A stretch of DNA of 64,000 nt. Origin: Propionigenium maris DSM 9537. Lineage in GTDB: Bacteria > Fusobacteriota > Fusobacteriia > Fusobacteriales > Fusobacteriaceae. The stretch covers positions 186,001 through 250,000 of the forward strand of contig NZ_BSDY01000005.1 in NCBI RefSeq assembly GCF_027925155.1. Direction: 5' to 3'. This document shows positions 42,996 through 50,409 of this stretch, piece after piece. The translations under genes were made by a program, and so were the position numbers. The number at the start of each line of letters is the position of its first letter. Position 1 is the stretch's first letter. The notes under the pieces are model-generated. The model saw nothing but the letters and a program-made list of their open reading frames with translations. It did no database searches and was not told the origin of the DNA.

Positions 42996-43925
42996 ATGAA
43001 AAGAGCAAGAATAAATGCCCCAGCTGGGGATATGAATAAATTGAAGATAGCGTTAAAAGCTGGAGCAGACAGTGTCCTAGTAGGTGGAGAAGGGTATAAT
43101 ATAAAGACTACTTCACATAGTTTTACAAGGGATGAACTAAAGGAAGCAGTGGACTACACTCACTCTTTAGGTAAGGAACTATGGGTAACCCTGGATATGA
43201 TTCCTACAAATAAAGAGCTAGAAGGGTTGGATACCTATGTGAAGTTCTTAGATGAGATAGGAATAGATGGAGTACTCATATCTGATCTAGGAGTATTTCA
43301 GGTAGTAAGAGATTACTCGGACCTAAAGATCAGTGTGTCAACCCAGTCTAGTAATACCAACTGGAGATCAGTAAAGATGTGGTATGGACTAGGAGCAAGA
43401 AGAGTAGTCTTAGCCAGAGAGATCTCAATAAAGAATGTAGCTGAGATAAGAGAAAGAGTGCCTGAAATGGAGATAGAGATCCATACCCACGGAGCAATGT
43501 GTATGGCTAGTTCAGGTAGAAGCCTGTTGAGCAGCTACATGTCTACAAAGGAAGTAACAAAATCAGCGGATGAAAACTGGAAGTTTTCTATAGAGGAACA
43601 GACAAGACCTGGAGAGTATATGCCTGTATATGAGGATGAGCATGGTACTCATATCTTCCATTCTAGAGATTTATGTACTATAGAGTACCTAGATAGAATA
43701 TTAGAACTAGAAGTAGATTCTTTAAATATAGAGGGAAGGATGATGGAGGAAGATTATCTGGAAACCTCAGTGAGAGTTTACAGGGAAGCTTTAGAGAGCT
43801 ACTACTCTGGTAACTATGAGTATAAGGAGGAGTGGCTGAAGGAACTACAAGAGGCAGCTCCAAGAAAGTATACTGCAGGATTTTACTTTGTAAATCCCGG
43901 AGAGAAGACAAAGGACTACGAATAG
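42996..43925 (+). CDS. Diverged, shortened U32 family paralogue lacking most cluster cysteines
   Basis: A 309-residue paralogue of the preceding gene, aligning without gaps for about 189 residues (shared VSTQSSNTNWRSVKMW and HGAMCM). Of the five cysteines, those at 169 and in RDLC remain; 176 is Ser (GRSLLSS) and the GDCAQSC segment is replaced by KSADENW with a 3-residue deletion. The C-terminal beta domain is missing; the protein ends soon after KYTAGFYF. The frame is intact, with a good ribosome site and the same leader element, so it is probably expressed. It may be a pseudoenzyme or a partner of the full-length paralogue. Confidence 0.82.
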   Translation: MKRARINAPAGDMNKLKIALKAGADSVLVGGEGYNIKTTSHSFTRDELKEAVDYTHSLGKELWVTLDMIPTNKELEGLDTYVKFLDEIGIDGVLISDLGVFQVVRDYSDLKISVSTQSSNTNWRSVKMWYGLGARRVVLAREISIKNVAEIRERVPEMEIEIHTHGAMCMASSGRSLLSSYMSTKEVTKSADENWKFSIEEQTRPGEYMPVYEDEHGTHIFHSRDLCTIEYLDRILELEVDSLNIEGRMMEEDYLETSVRVYREALESYYSGNYEYKEEWLKELQEAAPRKYTAGFYFVNPGEKTKDYE

Positions 43926-43932
43926 ATAAAAT

Positions 43933-44052
43933 AAAAAAGATGGAGAAATCCATCTTTTTTTTATTGTTAAGGAAAGCATAGAATTTATAAAAAGTTTCTT
44001 GAAGTAGCCGGTGCTCCTTTTGATTATTGGGGTGCAACGTCACGTTGCTTTT
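43933..44052 (+). repeat. Double-terminator intergenic module, copy A
   Basis: Begins with a strong terminator for the U32 paralogue: a 12-bp stem (AAAAAAGATGGA / TCCATCTTTTTT) with a GAAA loop, ending at 43962. A conserved spacer follows (TTATTGTTAAGGAAAG, then CATAGAATTTATAAAA), then a second hairpin GCAACGT-C-ACGTTGC (44034-44048) with TTTT. The same order and spacer recur at 54 kb and, more loosely, at 45.6 kb. Confidence 0.65.
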
Positions 44053-44053
44053 A

Positions 44054-44344
44054 TTACTCTATGCTCTTTAGTATCATAATCTTAGCTTTTTCTTCCTTAA
44101 GTTCCTGGTTCTCCTTCTCTATAGCTTCCTGATCTGCACCTAGGGCTGCATCCTCAGCTAATCCCCTACTCATTCTTTCAGTGTATTCCATCTCTCTCTC
44201 GTCTACCTCTTTAATCTCCTGCCTGACATCTTCAAACTCAGAGGTGATATACTGGTTGAAGCCCTGCATTCCTCCTGAACCTCCGCCACCTTGGGCATAG
44301 GTTAAACCACTGATCAATATGGTTAATATTAATAGTTTCTTCAT
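44054..44344 (-). CDS. Small exported Gly-rich / coiled-coil protein
   Basis: A 96-residue protein with a clear signal peptide (KLLILTILISGLTYA, cleavage before QGGGG), a short glycine-rich stretch (GGGGSGGMQG) and a charged helical remainder with coiled-coil character (about 35-95). No lipobox. It is convergent with the U32 paralogue, whose terminator module lies directly against its stop codon. It is probably periplasmic or surface-associated; no family is recognised. Confidence 0.7.
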   Translation of the reverse strand: MKKLLILTILISGLTYAQGGGGSGGMQGFNQYITSEFEDVRQEIKEVDEREMEYTERMSRGLAEDAALGADQEAIEKENQELKEEKAKIMILKSIE

Positions 44345-44597
44345 GGTATACCTCCCTTCCTACTCTATTGTTTAATTAGATTAAGGTCTAAACTAACTGA
44401 TACACTATATAATGGTCCTTCAAAATAAATTTATTTTAAAAAGTAATATAATTATTTTTAATAATAGGAGGGGAAGTCCTGGGGAAGGTGAGGCAAGATC
44501 TTCAAAATAATTTAGACTTATTTAATGAAAAGTGAAGTAATATCTAAGTGGAGTAATCCTATTAAATAAAGTATATTAGTGACATGGAGGGAGTAGA

Positions 44598-45386
44598 ATG
44601 AATGAAGTGATTGAACTGCTTATGGAAAGGAAAAGTATAAGAGCCTATGAGGAAAGAGAGATACCTCAGGAGATAAGGGAAAGGATACTGGAGTCAGCCA
44701 TAAGAGCTCCCACTGCAGGAAATATGGTTCTCTACTCCATACTGGAGGTAGAGGATCAGGGAATAAAGGATAGACTGGTAGAAACATGTGATAATCAGCC
44801 AATGATAGCCAGGGCACCCCTTGTCCTTATATTTTTAGCAGATTTTAGAAAGTGGATGGACTACTTTGAAGTTTGTGATGTGAGGGTTATAAATGAGATG
44901 AAGGGGATAGAGGGCTACAAGCCTGGAGCAGGGGATTTTATGCTCTGTGTCAGCGATGCCCTTATTGCTGCTCAAAATGCAGTGGTAGCTGCAGAATCCA
45001 TGGGAGTTGGCTCCTGCTATATCGGGGATATAATGGAGAACTATGAGATCCACAGGGAACTCTTTGATCTTCCAGACTACACCTTCCCAGTGGGGCTGCT
45101 GTGCTTTGGATATCCTACTGAAAGTCAGCTGAGAAGGCCTCTGACTACAAGGTTTCCCAGGGAAAGTGTTGTCTTTAAGGATAGGTACAGGAGGCTCGAC
45201 AGGAAGGAGTTCCACAGGATGTACAGTGAGATGGATGAGAGAGTATTTAAGGGGAAGTACCTCGAGGGGTGCAACAATATAGGCCAGCACTACTATAAGA
45301 GGAAGGTGACCTCTGATTTCATGGCTGAGATGAACAGGTCTGTAGCTACAGCCATCAAACTTTGGTGTGGGGAGCCCCAATATTAG
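44598..45386 (+). CDS. Nitroreductase family protein
   Basis: A 262-residue FMN-dependent oxidoreductase. The N-terminus ELLMERKSIRAYEEREIP and APTAGNM are the usual FMN-binding start, MGVGSCYIGDIMEN and FPVGLLCFGYPTE the later blocks, and the last ~65 residues form the NfsA/FRase-type C-terminal extension. It should reduce nitro compounds, quinones or flavins with NAD(P)H. GGAGGGAG precedes the ATG. The 253-bp gap upstream holds no gene; it contains a 16-bp palindrome (AAAATAAATTTATTTT, 44427-44442) and a partial repeat of its flank (CTTCAAAATAA) at about 44500. Confidence 0.9.
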   Translation: MNEVIELLMERKSIRAYEEREIPQEIRERILESAIRAPTAGNMVLYSILEVEDQGIKDRLVETCDNQPMIARAPLVLIFLADFRKWMDYFEVCDVRVINEMKGIEGYKPGAGDFMLCVSDALIAAQNAVVAAESMGVGSCYIGDIMENYEIHRELFDLPDYTFPVGLLCFGYPTESQLRRPLTTRFPRESVVFKDRYRRLDRKEFHRMYSEMDERVFKGKYLEGCNNIGQHYYKRKVTSDFMAEMNRSVATAIKLWCGEPQY

Positions 45387-45483
45387 AGGAAGATTAAGAA
45401 AATAATAAAAAATTTTAAAAAAAATAAACTTTTAGTGTATTGGTGTAGTCAAAAAGTTGTAACAATTTTTTAGGGGGAGAAAG

Positions 45484-45567
45484 ATGAGAGTTTTGAAGAG
45501 TCTAGAATTAGTATTACTATTGCCTTTTATTGTCTTGGGGAAGCTGGAGCTTTTGTTTGAAAACTAA
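45484..45567 (+). CDS. 27-residue hydrophobic small protein
   Basis: A short frame with an excellent ribosome site (AGGGGGAGAAAG before ATG) and stop TAA. The peptide starts MRVLKSLELVLLLPFIVLG and ends KLELLFEN, so it is a single membrane-spanning helix with charged ends. A terminator follows at 45609, giving it the shape of a one-gene unit of about 100-150 nt. It may be a small membrane protein, a type I toxin or a leader peptide. Not recognised; expression is unproven. Confidence 0.5.
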   Translation: MRVLKSLELVLLLPFIVLGKLELLFEN

Positions 45568-45608
45568 TCTTTTCATGGAGGAGAAGCAGCTAAATTAAAA
45601 GTAGAGGG

Positions 45609-45727
45609 GGAGTGGCTGAGGCTGCTCCTTTTTTATTATTTAAGAAAAGTATAGGGTCATAGATTAATTCCATTGTAAAAAACAATTCCATAAGGTTATC
45701 AGGGGTGGAGCGTTACGCTCCTTTTTA
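45609..45727 (+). repeat. Double-terminator intergenic module, copy C
   Basis: Starts with a terminator (GGAG-GGC facing GCT-CTCC, then six T, 45609-45634), continues with the spacer TTATTATTTAAGAAAAGTA similar to copies A and B, and ends with GGAGCG-TTA-CGCTCC (45707-45721) and five T. It fills most of the 257-bp gap between the small protein and the next gene. Confidence 0.6.
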
Positions 45728-45824
45728 GCTGGGGAAGATTAAAATTTAATAATTAAGAAGGAAGAGAACTTTAAATGTGGGATATATAAGGTATCTAAGT
45801 ATATTTACAGAGAGGGGGAAAATT

Positions 45825-47096
45825 ATGAAAAAAGTAATTTTATTCCTTGCACTACTAATAATGTCTGTAGGTGTAGTAGCAGAGAATATAGAGAGGCCAC
45901 ATATAGATGCAAAGAGGGGTTTAAATATTGAGAAGGTCATTGCCCTGGGAACTTCAGCTGAAGAAGATGAAAAGATAGAGGAAGGAGCAGTGAATGAGGA
46001 GCTACAGGAGTGGCAGGTAGTACGAAAATTTAGTAATGAGATAGAGGGAGAGTATCCAGTGGATTTAAAGTACCAGGGAACCCTTCCGGAAAATCTAAGC
46101 TATATAATAATAGCAAGACCCAGGATAAACCTTCGAGAGAAGCCTACCACAGAGAGTGAGATAGTGGCCAAAGCCTACGAGGGAAAAAGATATAAGGTGC
46201 TGGAGCTTGTGGAAAATGACATGGGAGAGGAGTGGTATAGGATAGATACCCCTGAGGGGGAGGTCTTTGTCTATAAAAAGATAGTGCTCTTCAGAGAGTT
46301 CCGTTTTGCCAAGATGGAGGAGAAGATAGGGGAGCTGGAAGGTTTTATAGAGGGAAGCATTGCCAGCGGCATGGAGGTAGCTTCAGTGAATGCCTATATA
46401 CCCAACCCGAACAATGAAGGTCTTATGAGGGACACAGATAAGTATGGCAATGTAGAGGATCAGAGTGCTGTGGGATACTATAAGGGAACCAAAGTATTTG
46501 TAGCAGACAGGACCATAGTTGCCATAGAGGGTGAGGTAGGAAAAAGGTATCGAATAATTAAGCAGGGGGGAGAGGAGCCCTATCTGGATATATCCATGAG
46601 AAGGATCGACAAAAGACTTGTTATAGACAGTATGCCCAGAAAGGCCATAGTAATAGATATAAAAAATCAGAACTTAGGAGTATATGAAAGGGAGGAGGAC
46701 ACGTGGAAGCTCATCTCCTATACCTACAGCAAGACGGGGATAGAGAGCAGGCTGGGATTCAAGACTCCAAGGGGGGCCTTCATAGTTCCCACGGCTAAAA
46801 ACTTTATGATATATAACGACGCCTACGGTGAGAAGGAGGGATACGCCCAGTATGCAATAAGATTTTCAGGGGGAGGCTATATTCATGGGACACCATTTAA
46901 CCTCACAGAGGAGGAGGAGTTGGAGAAGTATAGAAGGATAAAGGAATCCCTCCTCGGAAGCTACCCCGGAACAAGGAAGTGTGTAAGAAATACCCTGGAA
47001 CATGCCGAGTTTCTCTTTGACTGGGTAGTTGGAGAGGAGAGGAGAGAGGGGAACTTTCAGGGGATAGAGGAGAATGTAGTGGTAATCGTCATCTAG
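45825..47096 (+). CDS. Exported L,D-transpeptidase (YkuD) with SH3 domain
   Basis: A protein of about 423 residues with signal peptide (VILFLALLIMSVGVVAE), an SH3-type domain (PRINLREKPTTESEIVAK, about 90-155), a linker and a C-terminal YkuD domain. The catalytic region reads YIHGTPFNL, then YPGTRKCVRN, giving the expected His and Cys. Such enzymes cross-link peptidoglycan (3-3 links) or attach lipoproteins to it. That is notable because an Lpp-like lipoprotein gene lies 0.5 kb downstream. Start 45825 has GAGGGGGA upstream; an earlier ATG at 45777 would bury the signal peptide. Confidence 0.85.
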   Translation: MKKVILFLALLIMSVGVVAENIERPHIDAKRGLNIEKVIALGTSAEEDEKIEEGAVNEELQEWQVVRKFSNEIEGEYPVDLKYQGTLPENLSYIIIARPRINLREKPTTESEIVAKAYEGKRYKVLELVENDMGEEWYRIDTPEGEVFVYKKIVLFREFRFAKMEEKIGELEGFIEGSIASGMEVASVNAYIPNPNNEGLMRDTDKYGNVEDQSAVGYYKGTKVFVADRTIVAIEGEVGKRYRIIKQGGEEPYLDISMRRIDKRLVIDSMPRKAIVIDIKNQNLGVYEREEDTWKLISYTYSKTGIESRLGFKTPRGAFIVPTAKNFMIYNDAYGEKEGYAQYAIRFSGGGYIHGTPFNLTEEEELEKYRRIKESLLGSYPGTRKCVRNTLEHAEFLFDWVVGEERREGNFQGIEENVVVIVI

Positions 47097-47128
47097 GACA
47101 GGAAGCAACTGAATATAGGCAGGTAAAT

Positions 47129-47157
47129 AAAAAAGCTGAGTTAATCTCAGCTTTTTT
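47129..47157. terminator. Bidirectional terminator between the L,D-transpeptidase and zinc-ribbon genes
   Basis: A 12-bp stem (AAAAAAGCTGAG / CTCAGCTTTTTT) with a TTAAT loop, between two convergent genes and usable on both strands. Confidence 0.92.
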
Positions 47158-47470
47158 CAATCCAGTGCTCTAAAAGGATCTTTGTAAGGTATGTATCCGA
47201 TGGTCTCTCCTTAGAGACGATTAGCTTGTGGTTGCTGTCTAGGAAGAGGTAGTTGATATTCTTGCAGTTGGGACATGTAGAGCTGGCCACCTCTGAAAAC
47301 TCATAGATATAGACATTGTTTAACTCCTCATCCAGGTTTTCAAGGTGCCACTGGGCCTTCTCATGAACCTTCTTCTTAAGGGGCTTGGGTCTCTTGGTTG
47401 TATATCTGTGATCACAGTGACAACAATTTATGGTGGTGTCATTTCCTGAGAATATATCAAAGATAGACAT
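47147..47470 (-). CDS. Small zinc-ribbon-like protein
   Basis: A 107-residue cytoplasmic protein with two CxxC knuckles (NCCHCDHRY near residues 15-23 and TCPNCKNI near 64-71), which together could bind one zinc ion. The rest is hydrophilic and basic, with no membrane segment. It lies on the minus strand between envelope genes; its stop lies inside the shared terminator. No family recognised; a nucleic-acid-binding or metal-sensing role is possible but unsupported. Confidence 0.7.
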   Translation of the reverse strand: MSIFDIFSGNDTTINCCHCDHRYTTKRPKPLKKKVHEKAQWHLENLDEELNNVYIYEFSEVASSTCPNCKNINYLFLDSNHKLIVSKERPSDTYLTKILLEHWIEKS

Positions 47471-47565
47471 AGAAACACTCCTTTCTTTACTTTATTTACT
47501 AGAAATATACCCATTAAATTAAAAAATCCTTTTGGAGAGTTTTAGAAGAAGTTGTGGAAAAAGTG

Positions 47566-47595
47566 TTGATTTCTCTATTTGATATAGGGTAAAAT
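47566..47595 (+). promoter_or_regulatory. Promoter for the lipoprotein pair
   Basis: TTGATT (47566-47571), an 18-base spacer and TAAAAT (47590-47595). Confidence 0.6.
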
Positions 47596-47633
47596 ACCAG
47601 GGTAGGTACCAATAAATAAGGAGGAATTAAGTT

Positions 47634-47876
47634 ATGAAGAAATTATTGATAGTAAGTGCAACAATGTTACTTTTAGTGGGATGCTCATCTGCAGATGAAA
47701 AATCAATGGATTCACAGATTACAGATCTCCAATCACAGGTGACAACAGTAGAGGCAAATACAGCTGAATTAAGAGATGAAGCAGTAAGCCTTAAGAATGA
47801 GGCTATGTCTCTAAACAAAAAAGTAGATATGTTAAACTCTAAAGTAGACGCAATAAAAGAAGCACTATCTGAGTAG
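47634..47876 (+). CDS. Lpp-like small lipoprotein
   Basis: An 80-residue lipoprotein: signal peptide with lipobox LLVGC (Cys at residue 17) and then a nearly continuous heptad coiled coil (IT-LQ-QV-TVEAN pattern to the end), the layout of Braun lipoprotein. It ends in EALSE rather than the terminal Lys-Arg-Lys of E. coli Lpp, so covalent linkage to peptidoglycan is uncertain. It is followed by an OmpA-type lipoprotein gene after 13 bp; both should tie the outer membrane to the wall. Confidence 0.8.
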   Translation: MKKLLIVSATMLLLVGCSSADEKSMDSQITDLQSQVTTVEANTAELRDEAVSLKNEAMSLNKKVDMLNSKVDAIKEALSE

Positions 47877-47889
47877 GAGGGAGTTGTAG

Positions 47890-48513
47890 ATGAAAAAAAT
47901 ATTAATATCTTTAGCTGCAGTAACTCTACTAGTAGGGTGTAGTTCTGCAAAAAAGGCGGATACATTAAATAATATGGAAACATCCCTTGCAAGGGTAGAG
48001 CAAGAGAACGCAGATGTTCAGGAGATGCTAGAGGGATACAAGTCGGATATCCAGTCAGCTAAGGCGACAATCTCTTCTCTAGAGAGCGACATAAATGCTA
48101 TAGATGCATTTGTAAATCCAGAGACTGTCTTCGACAAGGACGGAGTAATAATCAAGCAGGAGAGAGACACACTGACTCTTATCATGCCTACAGATGTAGT
48201 ATTTGACTTCAATAAGGCAACTATCAAAAATGAGTTTAAGCCAATGCTTGACACTGTAGCAGAAGCATTAAACATCTATACTGCACTTCAAGTAAAGATC
48301 GACGGACATACAGATAATGTAGGGGAGTATAACTACAATATGAGCCTTTCCAAGAAGAGAGCGGAAAGTGCAAAGAACTATCTTGTGTCTAAGGGTGTAG
48401 ACACTAAGAGAGTGGAAACTGAAGGATTCAGCTTCTCCAAGCCAGTGGCATCCAATGCAACTCAAGAGGGAAGAGACAAGAACAGAAGAATCGAAGTTAT
48501 CTTAAAGAAATAA
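47890..48513 (+). CDS. OmpA/Pal-family peptidoglycan-binding lipoprotein
   Basis: A 207-residue lipoprotein: lipobox LLVGC (Cys 17), a helical coiled-coil region (about 25-75) and a C-terminal OmpA domain (DVVFDFNKATIKNEFKPML, then IDGHTDNVGEYNYNMSLSKK and RDKNRRIEVILKK). The NMSLSKKRAESAKNYL segment holds the usual peptidoglycan-binding residues. Its position behind an Lpp-like gene suggests a joint role in outer-membrane anchoring. It could serve as Pal, although no tolB or tolA is nearby. Confidence 0.92.
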   Translation: MKKILISLAAVTLLVGCSSAKKADTLNNMETSLARVEQENADVQEMLEGYKSDIQSAKATISSLESDINAIDAFVNPETVFDKDGVIIKQERDTLTLIMPTDVVFDFNKATIKNEFKPMLDTVAEALNIYTALQVKIDGHTDNVGEYNYNMSLSKKRAESAKNYLVSKGVDTKRVETEGFSFSKPVASNATQEGRDKNRRIEVILKK

Positions 48514-48527
48514 TTACAAGTAGGATG

Positions 48528-48557
48528 AGACCTGGGAGAAGATCCCGGGTCTTCTTT
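48528..48557 (+). terminator. Intrinsic terminator after the OmpA lipoprotein gene
   Basis: A 10-bp stem (AGACCTGGGA / TCCCGGGTCT, one G-U pair) with a short loop, followed by TCTTTTAT. Confidence 0.8.
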
Positions 48558-48573
48558 TATAGGGAGAAGATCT

Positions 48574-49337
48574 GTGAATATATTGATAACAGGGGTAACC
48601 AGCGGGATAGGAAGAGCCCTCACTATAAGGTATATAGAGGAGGGACACAGAGTAATCGGAGTGGCAAGAAGGGAGGAGAGGTTAAGGGCGCTAAGGGAGG
48701 AGCATGGGGAGAACTTCTCCTATATAAGGTGGGATCTCGGGCAGGTAGATAAGCTCGGGGGCCTGGTAGAGAGGATAGAGGATGAGGGAGTGGAGATAGA
48801 TCTCCTTATAAACAATGCAGGTATGGGGAACTATGGAGAATTTGTAGAGGAAGAGATAGAGAAGGACCTTCAGATGATAGATATAAATATTACAGCTGCC
48901 ACCTACCTTACCAAGGTTTATCTGAAGAGGATGAGGGAGAGAAATAGTGGTGGTATAATAAATGTGGCCTCCACTGCAGCTTTTCAGAGGGGGGGCCTCT
49001 CATGGCAGCTTACTATGGAACTAAGTCCTATACCCTTACCCTAGATGAGGGTATAAGGGGAGAGCTTTCCAAGATTTCAGGGAACAAGGTGAGGATCATG
49101 ACCCTCTGCCCGGGACCTACCTCCACTGAATTTGTAGGAATGGAGGGAGGAAAGAAATCCATTGCCATAACAACTCCAGAGGAGGTGGCCTCAGAGTGCT
49201 ACAGGGGATATTTAGAGGGAAGAGAGATAGTTATTCCAGGGAGGATAAACAGGCTAGCCAGCTTTGTGGGAAGGTTTATACCCAGAAAGATCCAGAGAGG
49301 CATTATCTACAGGATACAAAAAAATAAGAGACCCTAG
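48574..49337 (+). pseudogene. Short-chain dehydrogenase gene with frameshift in a G7 tract
   Basis: Two overlapping frames together make one SDR of about 254 residues. The first (GTG at 48574) has the Rossmann motif TGVTSGIG, the NNAG motif and NVAST; the second carries the catalytic YGTK, CPGPTSTEF and the tail. The break is at seven G residues (48989-48995): eight G would join the frames as QRGGPLMAAYYGTK. As it stands the upstream frame ends near 49044 without its catalytic Tyr-Lys. It could be a sequencing error, a recent mutation or slipped-strand phase variation. All else looks intact. Substrate unknown. Confidence 0.85.
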
Positions 49338-49347
49338 GGTCTCTTTA
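49326..49347. terminator. Inverted repeat between the SDR and acyltransferase genes
   Basis: AAGAGACCC / GGGTCTCTT around 49326-49345, followed by TTAACTTTT on the + strand; it overlaps the ends of both convergent genes. Confidence 0.6.
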
Positions 49348-50214
49348 ACTTTTATATAGTTTTTTATATAGTTTCCATCTGTCGTGGAACCACATCCACT
49401 GGCTTGGGTTTTCTCTTATAGCTTTTTCCATGGCATTGATGAGTTTCTGAGTGTTGTGAAGCACATCTGCCTTGAAGTTACCGGTTTTTTCAAGCTCCAT
49501 TACCATGATTTTTGTGGTACAGGTATTATCCTTGTGCATCACATTGTAGCACCAGGCAAAGGGCATGTCATACTTGAGAGCGAGGGATACAGCACCTGTA
49601 GGGGCAACAGTCTCCTCACCAAAGAAGTCAACAACGGCTCCCTTATCCCTGTGGTCTGAAAACAGAGCAATTATATCTCCCTCTTGAATATGCTTCATAA
49701 GCTCTCTAGAGGTGGTTTTAGATTTTTTTAGGAGAGTAACGTTTGCTTCCTCTCTGTTCTTTGTAATATATTCATCCAGGTAGGGGTTTCTCTGAGCCTT
49801 GGCTACAGTTGTGAAGTGAAACTTTTCAGCAGCTTTAAGGGAGGCTTCCATATTTCCCATGTGCATGGTAGCAACCATAATTCCCTTTCCTTCGGTATAG
49901 AGTTTTTCAACTTCTTCCATTCCTACTAATTTAACATTCCCCTCTTTCTTTAAATACTCCCTGAACCACATGGAGGAAAGAAAAGCCTTTGACATAATCT
50001 TATATGAGTTAAGAGCGATTTTTTCCCTCTGTTTATCTGTTTTTTCAGGAAAAGCTAGCTTTAAGTTGGCAAGGGCTATGAGCCTTCTCTTTTTAATAAG
50101 CTTATAACCTACTACAGCTAAAAATTCAGCAAACTTAAAACGAGACCTTTCAGGGAACAACATCAATATTTTAAGTAAAACCATGGTGATAAAAAATTCA
50201 AATTTATGTTTCAT
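49345..50214 (-). CDS. Lysophospholipid/lipid A acyltransferase (LpxL/HtrB family)
   Basis: A 289-residue inner-membrane protein with an N-terminal hydrophobic segment (about 5-20) and the LpxL domain: NLKLAFPEKTDKQREKIALN, ATMHMGNMEAS (catalytic His-x4-Glu), RNPYLDEYI, FSDHRDKGAVVDFFG and the ending QWMWFHDRWK. These enzymes add secondary acyl chains to lipid A, direct evidence that the organism makes lipopolysaccharide. Met replaces the usual Trp in HxGNWE. The gene diverges from fbp. Confidence 0.9.
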   Translation of the reverse strand: MKHKFEFFITMVLLKILMLFPERSRFKFAEFLAVVGYKLIKKRRLIALANLKLAFPEKTDKQREKIALNSYKIMSKAFLSSMWFREYLKKEGNVKLVGMEEVEKLYTEGKGIMVATMHMGNMEASLKAAEKFHFTTVAKAQRNPYLDEYITKNREEANVTLLKKSKTTSRELMKHIQEGDIIALFSDHRDKGAVVDFFGEETVAPTGAVSLALKYDMPFAWCYNVMHKDNTCTTKIMVMELEKTGNFKADVLHNTQKLINAMEKAIRENPSQWMWFHDRWKLYKKLYKS

Positions 50215-50347
50215 ATGAAAAGATCCTCCGTACCATTATATTATGGAATAAAATAAAAAATCATCAGAGTATATTTTAACACAATAACCTACCATCTACA
50301 AGAAAATGATATTGTGTACACTTGTACTTAAACAAATTAAAAATAAT

Positions 50348-50376
50348 TTGACAAGGTTTGGTAATAAACGTATATT
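50348..50376 (+). promoter_or_regulatory. Promoter for fbp
   Basis: A consensus TTGACA (50348-50353), a 17-base spacer and TATATT (50371-50376). The intergenic stretch upstream also contains the palindrome GTGTACAC at about 50315. Confidence 0.75.
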
Positions 50377-50409
50377 AAATAGAAAACAGAGGAAAGGGCG
50401 GGATAGTTA

